This document shows positions 7,349-14,772 of a DNA stretch of 45,164 nucleotides, piece by piece. The stretch's first letter is position 1; each line of letters begins with the position of its first letter. The DNA comes from an uncultured Bacilli bacterium (lineage in GTDB: Bacteria > Bacillota_I > Bacilli_A > RF39 > UBA660), in NCBI GenBank assembly GCA_934130045.1, contig CAKOXI010000009.1, positions 1 through 45,164 on the forward strand. Direction: 5' to 3'. Made by a program: the position numbers and the translations under genes. The notes beneath the pieces were generated by a model. It saw only the letters and a program-made list of their open reading frames with translations, did not search any database and had not been told where the DNA came from.

Positions 7349-9022
7349 TTATTTTACTATAACAACTGCTTGCATACCGAGTTCCTTATATCGTTTTTCT
7401 GTAATATTTTTTTTATACATTACTTCACTACCTTTATAAGGATCAACAAAATAGTAATAATCATTATCATAGCCTATTAATACCATACAGTGTTCATTAG
7501 CAAGCCATTTATATTGTTCACCATTTTCTAAATACCAACTACTTGTATAATATGTATCAATCATATTGATACTAACCCAAACTAAAACTGGGTATCCTGC
7601 ATCAATATATAATTTTTTAATTTCTTCTAAAGATTTACCAGTAGCATTTATTACATAGTCATTATTTCCATAGTATTTTTTCAATGCTTTTTCTATAACT
7701 GGTGCCATACATCCGAATGATGATTTACTTCTTGGATTCCCAACAAATGTTTCATTTGGATTTGGTCCATAATTTTTTCCATTTGCATAATAAAAGTTAC
7801 TACTTTTATCTAAATAATTATCTATAAACTCATCAACTGTTATTTTTTCTTTTGCATATTGAAGAACTATTGTTGCACTTACTGATTCACAACCAGTAGG
7901 ATAGTTTGGAAATTGTTTTATAACAGGTACATTTTCAATATATTTACTTGCGATTTCAGTCTTAGTTTCATAATCTGGTACTGAAACTTCATAATCTTCT
8001 TCATTATCATCATTAGATACAACATCACTATTATTAATGTTTATATCAACGGAATTATTATCTATAATATTTTTTATATAATATTTATATTTATTATCTT
8101 TATTTTTAATCGCAATAATAATATTCTCATCATCATATTTTGACACAACTGGATAATATTCATTTGATAATGGTATTTTTATATCTGTTTTTTTACTTTT
8201 TTCTATATCATAAACTTTAAATATTGCATCGTTTTCATATATAGAATATGTTACAAATCCAAATTCATTAGCATATATAGGTAATTCATCGATTGAATCA
8301 AATTCAACATATAATTTTTTATTTTCATTTTCTAAAACAAAATTATCATCGGTTTTACCTATTCCATAATAATTATTTAGATATGTTGTATATGATCCTA
8401 CTAATACTTTTTCTTTATCTACACTATCTTTATTTAATTTAAATAAATTACCATTTCCATCTTTTAAGTACAAATTATTATTTATAAAACCAAGTGAATC
8501 TATATAATCTTTAAATGTTCCAATTATTTTTTCTCTTTTTGTTTCTAAATCATAAGCGATAATATTTGTATTTAACCCATCTGCATATATTAATGTATTT
8601 CCATCTTGACTAACATTAGCAAATACCCAAATATCATCACTATCTATTTTGTATTTTTTTACTTCCTCACAATTTCTATTATATATTAAAACCTCTTTTG
8701 AATTAAGCGAAATAGCATAGAAACCATCATTTAATAATCCTGTATTCCAAGTATCAGTTGGCAAACTTATTTCACCTGTTACTTTATTTTCCTTTTTGGA
8801 ATATAACACTACTTTAATATCATATTTATCTAATCCTGGATTAATATAATCAAGTTTTAATATATCATTTAAAGAACTTATTTCTAATAATTCACTTTGA
8901 TAATTCAGGTTATCTAAACTTATATTTGTTTCATTATTTTGATTATCTTTTTCATTATTTTTCTTAAAACATCCAGTAAATAGTATAAGTGCTAATAAAC
9001 TCAAAAATGCTATTTTTTTCAA
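7349..9022 (-). CDS. Lipoprotein with propeller-like domain and C39-like cysteine peptidase domain
   Basis: The 557-residue protein has a lipoprotein signal (MKKIAFLSLLALILFTGC, lipidated Cys18), so it is anchored outside the membrane. Residues about 40-340 form repeated beta-rich units (for example QDGNTLIYADG, IIAYDLETKR) that look like a beta-propeller. An acidic linker follows, then a domain like Peptidase_C39_2: PTGCESVSATIVLQYA with candidate nucleophile Cys378, and NEHCMVLIGYD with His511 and a following VDPY (Asp527). The family includes cell-surface cysteine peptidases; the substrate is unknown. Its own terminator follows. The HTH gene lies 28 bases upstream and could be co-transcribed. 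Domain assignment is solid for the C-terminus and tentative for the propeller. Confidence 0.8.
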   Translation of the reverse strand: MKKIAFLSLLALILFTGCFKKNNEKDNQNNETNISLDNLNYQSELLEISSLNDILKLDYINPGLDKYDIKVVLYSKKENKVTGEISLPTDTWNTGLLNDGFYAISLNSKEVLIYNRNCEEVKKYKIDSDDIWVFANVSQDGNTLIYADGLNTNIIAYDLETKREKIIGTFKDYIDSLGFINNNLYLKDGNGNLFKLNKDSVDKEKVLVGSYTTYLNNYYGIGKTDDNFVLENENKKLYVEFDSIDELPIYANEFGFVTYSIYENDAIFKVYDIEKSKKTDIKIPLSNEYYPVVSKYDDENIIIAIKNKDNKYKYYIKNIIDNNSVDININNSDVVSNDDNEEDYEVSVPDYETKTEIASKYIENVPVIKQFPNYPTGCESVSATIVLQYAKEKITVDEFIDNYLDKSSNFYYANGKNYGPNPNETFVGNPRSKSSFGCMAPVIEKALKKYYGNNDYVINATGKSLEEIKKLYIDAGYPVLVWVSINMIDTYYTSSWYLENGEQYKWLANEHCMVLIGYDNDYYYFVDPYKGSEVMYKKNITEKRYKELGMQAVVIVK

Positions 9023-9050
9023 AATATTTCCCCCTTTTAAATAAAATGGA

Positions 9051-9392
9051 TTATTTTTCTTCTTCTAATAATCCATTTCTTTTTAAAATATTATATATGC
9101 ATGAATAACTTCTTCTACCATAAAATTTACAAAATCTTCTTATACTAGCATTACTTCTTTTGTATAAATTAACAATTTTTTTTTCTTCTTCTATAGGAAT
9201 AGTATTGGCAGGTTTTTTGAATTTATTACCATGTACATAATTTATATTATTATTAATTATATCTTTTTTTAATTTTAAGATATACTTTGGATGATAATTT
9301 GTAAGTTGTGCTATTTCTACATAAGATAGTGAACTTTTGTTATTTAATTTATCTTTTATAAGTCTTATAGCTTGATTACGTTCATCGTTCAT
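9051..9392 (-). CDS. Helix-turn-helix protein resembling a transposase N-terminus
   Basis: The 113-residue basic protein has a helix-turn-helix-like segment (about residues 18-45, EIAQLTNYHPKYILKLKK), then YVHGNKFKKPAN, then a second helical region. The VHGNK-type motif after an HTH is reminiscent of the DNA-binding half of ISNCY-type transposases, but no catalytic DDE domain follows. It has its own promoter and a Shine-Dalgarno (GGTGA) close to the start, so it looks like an expressed stand-alone DNA-binding protein rather than debris. It lies between the lipoprotein and AAA+ genes, all co-directional. Confidence 0.6.
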   Translation of the reverse strand: MNDERNQAIRLIKDKLNNKSSLSYVEIAQLTNYHPKYILKLKKDIINNNINYVHGNKFKKPANTIPIEEEKKIVNLYKRSNASIRRFCKFYGRRSYSCIYNILKRNGLLEEEK

Positions 9393-9407
9393 AAAATCAC
9401 CATATTA

Positions 9408-9436
9408 ATTATAACAATAAGGTAATATTTTTACAA
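9408..9436 (-). promoter_or_regulatory. Extended -10 sigma-A promoter of the HTH gene
   Basis: TTGTAA (9431-9436), 17-nt spacer, TATAAT (9408-9413) preceded by TG one base away (TGTTATAAT). It starts just after the AAA+ gene stop, so the HTH and lipoprotein genes can be transcribed independently. Confidence 0.75.
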
Positions 9437-9441
9437 GTTTA

Positions 9442-10470
9442 TTAATAATCTTCTTGCATACTTTCTACTTCTTCTTTTGTTACAACTGGCAAAACTATAC
9501 CCTCGTCATCACATAATTTTTTAAATTTTTCACGAAATAATGTCAATTCTTTTACAATACTATCAGGATAAATTCTTTTACTTGTTTTTATTGCATTATA
9601 AACATCTTCAACAGTTACTTCAGATTTATTATTATATAATGCATGCGAAAATGCTTGTGTTAAAACTGAAAGTGCAACGTCTGGATACATGGCAGCAAGT
9701 CCATATACTCTTTTAAATTCTGAGGTTGCACTAACAATTGAAGTAACTAATTTTTCTGAAACATAAGTATTATATTTAAATTTTACACCAGTTTGTTTTT
9801 CGATTTTTGGTAAAGTACCCATTAAAATTTTTACCGTTGTTGGTTCATCTGGTTCTAGAACATCAATTCTATCAAAACGTCTTAAAAATGCTCTATCGCG
9901 AATTACATAAGTATCATATTCAATTGTCGTTGTTGCACCTATTGCTTTAATTGTTCCACGATCTAGTCCTGGTTTTAACATATTAGCCAAATCCATAGGT
10001 CCTGATCCTTTTCCACCAATTAATGTATGAACTTCATCAATAAATACAATTGTTTTATTAACATGTTTTAGTTCATCTACCAATAAAGACATTACTAATC
10101 TTTCTTCTCCATCAATCGTAACTTTACCAACTAATGATGTTGAATTAAACTTTATAACTCTATACCCTAAAAGTGCATTTGGAACCTCACCCCTTTGAAT
10201 CAAATAAGCAAGTCCTTCTACAATAGCAGTTTTACCAATACCAGCTTTACCAACTAAAAGACCAGATTTTTCTGGAGTTAATAAAACAATCATTAATTTT
10301 TTTAATTCACTCTCTCTTGCTATTGCAGGATTTGTTATATATGTTTTAGCAGTTAAATCTTCACCATAATTATCTAGCACACTAAATTTTACACCCGTTA
10401 CATCAGGTATAGGTACTTCTTTTTTTTCCTCATCTATTTCATCTAAAAATTCTATATTATTGTCTTCCAT
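9442..10470 (-). CDS. Stand-alone Clp-type (ClpA/ClpC D1-like) AAA+ ATPase
   Basis: The 342-residue protein is one AAA+ module resembling the first ATPase domain of ClpA/ClpC: Walker A GKAGIGKT (74-81), Walker B IVFIDE (141-146), MLKPGLDRG, the sensor segment IGATTTIEYD and arginine fingers at R197/R198. The Clp N-domain, middle domain, second AAA+ domain and ClpP-binding loop are absent. The pore-1 loop, normally KYRG, here reads GKVTIDGEE with no aromatic residue, so it may not translocate polypeptides. The acidic N-terminal 20 residues and acidic tail are extra. Shine-Dalgarno AGGGGA precedes the ATG, and the thioredoxin-like gene ends 9 bases upstream, suggesting an operon. The role is unknown. 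Confidence 0.8.
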   Translation of the reverse strand: MEDNNIEFLDEIDEEKKEVPIPDVTGVKFSVLDNYGEDLTAKTYITNPAIARESELKKLMIVLLTPEKSGLLVGKAGIGKTAIVEGLAYLIQRGEVPNALLGYRVIKFNSTSLVGKVTIDGEERLVMSLLVDELKHVNKTIVFIDEVHTLIGGKGSGPMDLANMLKPGLDRGTIKAIGATTTIEYDTYVIRDRAFLRRFDRIDVLEPDEPTTVKILMGTLPKIEKQTGVKFKYNTYVSEKLVTSIVSATSEFKRVYGLAAMYPDVALSVLTQAFSHALYNNKSEVTVEDVYNAIKTSKRIYPDSIVKELTLFREKFKKLCDDEGIVLPVVTKEEVESMQEDY

Positions 10471-10479
10471 AATTATCCC

Positions 10480-10893
10480 CTATTCTTTTATATAACCTTC
10501 TTTTGTTAATCTTTCAATAACTTTTTCATAAGATACATTCCCTATAATACGATTATAAGTTGTTTTTTCCTCTCCATCATAAATAAATACAGTTGTAGGT
10601 GTTGAATCAAAATTAATATAAGTTTTAAATTTATTTAATTGCTCACTTGTAAATTCATGAATATCTATATAATATATATTAACTTGATATTTTTTCACAA
10701 TTTTATTTACAGTTTTCTTAAATGCATCACAGTGTGAACATGTTGCTGATCCAACAAATAAAATAAATGATTCCTTATTTTCAACTTTTTCTATAAATCC
10801 ATCATAATTAATTTCCTCATATGTATTTAACTTATTTGCACATCCGGTTATTAATACCATAGCGGTTAGTATAACAAACATTATTTTTTTCAT
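10480..10893 (-). CDS. Thioredoxin-like lipoprotein (CXXC)
   Basis: A lipoprotein signal (MKKIMFVILTAMVLITGC) leads into a thioredoxin fold: SFILFVGSATCSHCDAF with the redox pair Cys-Ser-His-Cys, and STPTTVFIYDG with the expected cis-proline. About 137 residues. It should act on the outer membrane face in thiol-disulfide exchange, similar to bacteriocin-transport accessory or TlpA-like proteins. Start 10893 is preferred because AGGAAG lies 8 bases upstream and it begins the signal peptide; ATG 10902 is possible. It is probably transcribed with the downstream AAA+ gene. Confidence 0.8.
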   Translation of the reverse strand: MKKIMFVILTAMVLITGCANKLNTYEEINYDGFIEKVENKESFILFVGSATCSHCDAFKKTVNKIVKKYQVNIYYIDIHEFTSEQLNKFKTYINFDSTPTTVFIYDGEEKTTYNRIIGNVSYEKVIERLTKEGYIKE

Positions 10894-10938
10894 TTCATTC
10901 ACTTCCTATTACATAATTATTATATACTATTTTTTTAT

Positions 10939-10972
10939 AAAAAAAAAGATATGTTTTATATTCATACCTTTT
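10939..10972 (-). terminator. Rho-independent terminator of the LysM gene
   Basis: On the minus strand AAAGGTATG pairs with CATATCTTT (one G-U) around a 9-base loop and is followed by a run of nine Ts. It separates the LysM gene from the thioredoxin-like gene. Confidence 0.75.
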
Positions 10973-11002
10973 AAAATTATATTATAAAATATTTTTTATA
11001 TA

Positions 11003-11449
11003 TTATTTTCTATATAATATTAGTTGTTCTGGTAATAGATATATTGTTGCATTATCTCTTATCAAATCCTCTTGAGTAGCATTTAATTTTTGAGCAACTG
11101 TTGCAAGTGAATCATTATCTTTTGTAACATAAACATTAAAATTTGGATTTGGAATTATAATTTCTTGTTCTGGATATATATAATCATCTTTACTAAGACC
11201 ATTTATTTCTAAAAGTGTTTGATAATCAACATTATATTTTTTTGATATTTCATAAATATTATCACCTTTTTTTACAACATATGTTGTAAATGGTAAATTT
11301 ACATTCATGGGAATTACGATAAATGTTCCAGGAATTAAATTGGTATCAGTTATTCCATTTATTTTAAGTAAAACAGACTTTGTAGTACCAACCTTTGAAG
11401 CTATTATATCTAGTGTATCACCATTTTGAATCTCATATATACTATACAT
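11003..11449 (-). CDS. Triple-LysM protein
   Basis: The 148-residue protein consists almost entirely of three LysM modules (about residues 2-48, 54-100 and 106-147) marked by YEIQNGDTLDIIASK, YVVKKGDNIYEISKKY and VYVTKDNDSLATVAQKL. LysM binds N-acetylglucosamine in peptidoglycan or chitin. There is no signal peptide or catalytic domain, which is unusual for a wall protein but occurs in spore-coat LysM proteins made in the mother cell. Shine-Dalgarno GAGGTGG precedes the ATG. The gene is divergent from the CotY/CotZ-like gene, which strengthens the spore-coat idea; that link is inference. Confidence 0.8.
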   Translation of the reverse strand: MYSIYEIQNGDTLDIIASKVGTTKSVLLKINGITDTNLIPGTFIVIPMNVNLPFTTYVVKKGDNIYEISKKYNVDYQTLLEINGLSKDDYIYPEQEIIIPNPNFNVYVTKDNDSLATVAQKLNATQEDLIRDNATIYLLPEQLILYRK

Positions 11450-11467
11450 TTATTTCCACCTCATCTT

Positions 11468-11495
11468 ATTATATGTTTTTTTATATTTTAGGCAA
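11468..11495 (-). promoter_or_regulatory. Possible promoter of the LysM gene
   Basis: TATAAT at 11468-11473 with a weak TTGCCT 16 bases upstream (11490-11495). It lies in the 140-base divergent region shared with the coat-like gene. No clear -35/-10 pair is evident for the plus-strand gene. Confidence 0.4.
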
Positions 11496-11592
11496 CATTA
11501 ATTAATTATTATTTATTTATAGGTTATTTGTTTACACTTATTTTCTTTTTTCGAATATGTTATATTGAAAATAATATGAAGGGGTGGATTAT

Positions 11593-12027
11593 ATGTGTAA
11601 TAATAATGAAAATAATAATTGCCAATGTATAGCTGAAATATTAACAGTAATTTCTATTCTACAACAAAATGCAACATGTTGTTCTGATGCTTGCCTAGAT
11701 ACTTGTGATAGAGGTTTCTTAGGATGTAACACTACTACACTAGGATGCAACACTAGACCAATAATGCTTTATACTTGCTGTGCAAATGCTAGTACACCAC
11801 TAACAATGCCAACAAGTAAAGAAGATGTTACTGGAGAAAATACATCATCTGTATTTAGAGTAGAAAAAATTGATGGATGTTGTGCAACATTTAGGGTTTT
11901 AGCACCAAATCCTGATGTAACTGCTGTAGGAATACCATATGTTGCAACAAATTCTTTCTTTACAACAAATCTTAATTGTGTTTGCTGTTTAAGATGTTTA
12001 CAAGATACTTATGTAGAATGTATATAA
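11593..12027 (+). CDS. CotY/CotZ-like cysteine-rich spore coat protein
   Basis: The 144-residue protein has 18 cysteines, many as CC or CxC pairs. Its central VFRVEKIDGCCATFRVLAP closely resembles the signature of CotY/CotZ outer-coat/crust proteins, which self-assemble through disulfides around Bacillus endospores. The N-terminal CQCIAEILTVISILQQNA also fits the family's start. ATG 11593 has AAGGGG 8 bases upstream; an in-frame GTG at 11584 lies inside that site. The gene ends in a strong terminator, so it is monocistronic. The family call is good; whether this organism sporulates cannot be settled from the window. Confidence 0.75.
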   Translation: MCNNNENNNCQCIAEILTVISILQQNATCCSDACLDTCDRGFLGCNTTTLGCNTRPIMLYTCCANASTPLTMPTSKEDVTGENTSSVFRVEKIDGCCATFRVLAPNPDVTAVGIPYVATNSFFTTNLNCVCCLRCLQDTYVECI

Positions 12028-12035
12028 TAATATCG

Positions 12036-12068
12036 ACTGAATGAAGCAATTTCATTCAGTTTTTTATT
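12036..12068 (+). terminator. Rho-independent terminator of the coat-like gene
   Basis: ACTGAATGAA and TTCATTCAGT form a perfect 10-bp stem with loop GCAAT, followed by TTTTTTATTTTTT. Confidence 0.9.
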
Positions 12069-12071
12069 TTT

Positions 12072-12102
12072 TTTACAATTTATAAATAAAATATGTTATA
12101 AT
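12072..12102 (+). promoter_or_regulatory. Extended -10 promoter of the repeat-protein gene
   Basis: TATAAT (12097-12102) preceded by TGT gives an extended -10. TTTACA at 12072-12077 is 19 bases upstream, a long spacing that the extended -10 could tolerate. It partly overlaps the T-tract of the preceding terminator. Confidence 0.5.
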
Positions 12103-12135
12103 TAATATAATTAAAATAATTAAGGGGAATGATAT

Positions 12136-13449
12136 ATGAGTAAAATTAGAAAATATTTATTTATTTTAAATTATTTAGGAAGCTTATTAGTAATACTTTC
12201 AACATTTATGCCTATAATAAGTTTTAATAATCAAAAATTTTTATTTATAGACCAATATTTAACGTTGTCCATTGTAATTGGTTTTTTATCAACAATTACT
12301 ATAATTATAACAACAATGAAAAAATATAAATTATCCATAATTCCAACTATAATGAATGCCTTAGTTATTGCGTATGGAATTTACAAAATTTTCACTTTAG
12401 ATAACCTTAATATGATGAGTAATGTTTCTTATGAAATTGCTGTTATTTTATATCCAATTGGAATACTTTGTTGTTTGCTTGGTGGAATCTTTACTAAGAA
12501 TACAGGAATAGAAGAAAAAATTAACATTACCAAAGATAATGTTACAAATAGTGAAAATAATGATTATTCTTTAAATGATATACATACAAATTTTGAAGAA
12601 AGTGATCAAATTCCTTTAGATAACTTAAGAAATATAAATGATGTTGATAATAACAATAATTATAATAATGTTTCTTATCAAAATAGTGAAAGCATTCAAG
12701 AAGTAAATAATATTATTAAAGAAGAAGATATACCAAATAATCTATTCACATATAATGTTAACAATTTAGAAAAAAATAATGATATTGTTTCTACAGATAT
12801 TTCTTTTAATGATAATAATCAAATAGAAGAAAACATACCAAAAAATATAGAAACAATTCAATTAGATCAAAATATACCTGAAGATATAGAAACAACTAAC
12901 TTAGACCAAAATATACCTGAAGATATAGAAACAACTAACTTAGACCAAAATATACCTGAAGATATAGAAACAACTAATGAAGACCAAAATATACCTGAAG
13001 ATATAAAAACAACCAATGAAGACCAAAATATACTTGAAGATATAGAAATAACCAACCTAGATGAAAACAATAATTTTGAAGATAATATAGATGATAATTT
13101 ATTATTCATGGATGATATTAATGACAATGCTAATATTGTAGAAAAAAATAATAATTATATTAATAATAATAATGAAATCCCTGATATAGATGAACAAAAT
13201 AATATAATGATGAATAATACACAAATTGAAGATACACCTAAGCAAGAATATATGGCAATTAATCCTAGTGATATCAAAATTAATGAAAAAAATTCATTTT
13301 TTAACAAAAATAAAAAGGCAGATATTGATCCTATAGAAAAAATTATGAATAGAAAGATTCCAACAACTCTAGGTAGAAAATGTCAATTCTGTAACGCATT
13401 ACTTGGTGATGATGAAAGAATATGTCCACTTTGTGGAAGAATTAATTAA
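12136..13449 (+). CDS. Membrane protein with tandem 13-residue repeats and C-terminal zinc ribbon
   Basis: The 437-residue protein has about four N-terminal membrane helices (roughly residues 9-30, 40-60, 68-86 and 95-118). A long disordered Asn/Asp/Glu/Ile-rich region follows, with five near-identical 13-residue repeats (about 243-307, unit like LDQNIPEDIETTN). At the end is a zinc ribbon, C-x2-C-x10-C-x2-C (Cys416, 419, 430, 433). Shine-Dalgarno AAGGGGA precedes the ATG. It ends at a shared terminator with the convergent 108-residue gene. Membrane domain plus acidic tail plus zinc ribbon suggests a scaffold or sensor. No family function recognised; the short zinc ribbon recalls the one in the Tim44-like protein nearby. 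Confidence 0.7.
   Translation: MSKIRKYLFILNYLGSLLVILSTFMPIISFNNQKFLFIDQYLTLSIVIGFLSTITIIITTMKKYKLSIIPTIMNALVIAYGIYKIFTLDNLNMMSNVSYEIAVILYPIGILCCLLGGIFTKNTGIEEKINITKDNVTNSENNDYSLNDIHTNFEESDQIPLDNLRNINDVDNNNNYNNVSYQNSESIQEVNNIIKEEDIPNNLFTYNVNNLEKNNDIVSTDISFNDNNQIEENIPKNIETIQLDQNIPEDIETTNLDQNIPEDIETTNLDQNIPEDIETTNEDQNIPEDIKTTNEDQNILEDIEITNLDENNNFEDNIDDNLLFMDDINDNANIVEKNNNYINNNNEIPDIDEQNNIMMNNTQIEDTPKQEYMAINPSDIKINEKNSFFNKNKKADIDPIEKIMNRKIPTTLGRKCQFCNALLGDDERICPLCGRIN
12862..13056 (+). repeat. Five 39-bp in-frame tandem repeats
   Basis: Each unit encodes 13 residues. Units 2 and 3 (12901-12939, 12940-12978) are identical; units 1, 4 and 5 differ by a few substitutions. A diverged half unit (NIPKNIETI) precedes. 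The high identity suggests recent expansion by slippage, so copy number may vary between strains. Confidence 0.9.
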
Positions 13450-13453
13450 TTTC

Positions 13454-13498
13454 AAAAAAAAGGTAATAAAATTTAATTTTATTATCCTTTTTATTTTA
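13454..13498. terminator. Bidirectional terminator between convergent genes
   Basis: GGTAATAAAAT pairs with ATTTTATTA-CC (one bulged T). It is flanked by eight As on the left and TTTTTATTTT on the right, so it can serve both the zinc-ribbon gene and the convergent 108-residue gene, whose stop lies inside it. Confidence 0.75.
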
Positions 13499-13817
13499 AT
13501 AATTCGACATCTGTAATTGAACTAATTGGTATTAATTTGTTTTCTATTGTAATTAAATGTGTTGCATTTTTACCTATCAATTTACAGTCTATATAGTTGT
13601 CGCCTTGATATACTCTAACATTTATTTTGTATACATATTGTGTGGAATTAAATAAATTATTTATTTTTTGATTAATGTTTAATACTGGTGAATTATTATT
13701 TTTTGGAGTTTCTAAAGTATCATTTCGTTCATTTAATTTAGAATAAATTACTTTTTCATTATTATCAATATTTTTTTCTATTTTATTAGCAAACACACTC
13801 GGTAATTTTTTTTCCAT
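13491..13817 (-). CDS. Hypothetical protein with C-terminal beta-rich domain
   Basis: The 108-residue protein has a charged, probably disordered first half (about 1-60). The second half has alternating hydrophobic strands (YVYKINVRVYQGDNYIDC, THLITIENKLIPISSI) suggestive of a small beta barrel (Sm- or SH3-like). No signal peptide. Shine-Dalgarno GAGGTG lies close upstream of the ATG. It lies 44 bases after the DUF368 gene and may be co-transcribed with it. Family not recognised. Confidence 0.6.
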   Translation of the reverse strand: MEKKLPSVFANKIEKNIDNNEKVIYSKLNERNDTLETPKNNNSPVLNINQKINNLFNSTQYVYKINVRVYQGDNYIDCKLIGKNATHLITIENKLIPISSITDVELLK

Positions 13818-13861
13818 AAATACACCTCAATTATATATATGCATTTAATCAAATTATATTC

Positions 13862-14698
13862 TCATTTATTAGTAAATTTTTTATCCAAAAAATTAGATAC
13901 AAAATAACCCATTATACTTAAAAGAATGCCTATTACGATTTCATAAACACTTGGAATTTGTTCAAACATTTTAATAATTAATATAAAAATTGATGAAAAC
14001 AATAAACCAAAAATTATACAATATGTTTCATTTTTATAAACTCTAAAACAAAAATTTATTAATTTTGATACAATAAGTATTCCAATTAATAAACCTATAC
14101 CAAACGGAAGAAAAAAGCTAATAGTTTCGTATAAGTTAAAAATATTTAATATTCGACTAAATCTTATCAAAACCATATCATAATATCCTATTAACATAAG
14201 AAGAGCTGTTCCACTTATACCTGGTACAACCATAGCAAAAGCTTCCAAAATACCAATACTTATTAATGTAATAAAATTAGCATTTGTTTTAATAACATAT
14301 TCTGGGTTTATATAATTAATAACTAAAATTATTAAAAATGAAATGATTATGAGACCTATATTTTTTACATTTTTTACATTTACTTTACTTTCATTATATA
14401 GTTTTGGTACCCCACCTATTATTAATCCTATAAAAAAACACATTGTTATGAAATAACTACTATCTAGCAAATATATTACCATATTGCTAAATAATCCAAC
14501 AGACAATATTATTCCTATTCCTATAAAAAAAAGTAAATATAAATTATTTTTTATATTTTTTGTAAAATTACTGATTGCATATATACACTTGTCATATATA
14601 CCTAATGTTATTGCAAGCATGGCTCCACTTACACCTGGTATTATTTTTCCTACTCCTACAATAAATCCTTTTATAATTAATATAAATTTTTCTTTCAT
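13862..14698 (-). CDS. DUF368 membrane protein, probable undecaprenyl-phosphate translocase (PopT type)
   Basis: This 278-residue polytopic protein shows the duplicated DUF368 signature: KIIPGVSGAMLAITLG near the N-terminus (about residues 18-33) and VVPGISGTALLML in the middle (about 158-170), each at a membrane segment, with about eight hydrophobic helices. DUF368 proteins have been shown to recycle the lipid carrier undecaprenyl phosphate to the inner leaflet, supporting wall synthesis. Shine-Dalgarno AGGAAAG precedes the ATG. The SDR gene upstream ends with its own terminator, so this gene starts a separate unit with the 108-residue gene. Family call is strong; the substrate comes from family knowledge. 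Confidence 0.85.
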   Translation of the reverse strand: MKEKFILIIKGFIVGVGKIIPGVSGAMLAITLGIYDKCIYAISNFTKNIKNNLYLLFFIGIGIILSVGLFSNMVIYLLDSSYFITMCFFIGLIIGGVPKLYNESKVNVKNVKNIGLIIISFLIILVINYINPEYVIKTNANFITLISIGILEAFAMVVPGISGTALLMLIGYYDMVLIRFSRILNIFNLYETISFFLPFGIGLLIGILIVSKLINFCFRVYKNETYCIIFGLLFSSIFILIIKMFEQIPSVYEIVIGILLSIMGYFVSNFLDKKFTNK

Positions 14699-14723
14699 AT
14701 ATCTTTCCTCATATAATTATATG

Positions 14724-14753
14724 AAAAAAAATATTATAAATTATAATATTTTT
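14724..14753 (-). terminator. Rho-independent terminator of the SDR gene
   Basis: AAATATTATA and TATAATATTT pair around a 3-base loop, followed by a T-run on the minus strand. It separates the SDR gene from the DUF368 gene. The AT-only stem makes it weak. Confidence 0.6.
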
Positions 14754-14772
14754 ACAATAGATATTAGATAAA

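Noticed and set aside
12862..13056. CRISPR-like array
   Set aside because: The 39-bp units are contiguous, in-frame and without spacers.
12867..13127. Minus-strand ORF opposite the 39-bp repeats
   Set aside because: It exists only because the in-frame repeats of the plus-strand gene leave the opposite frame open; its Ser/Ile repeats have no independent support.
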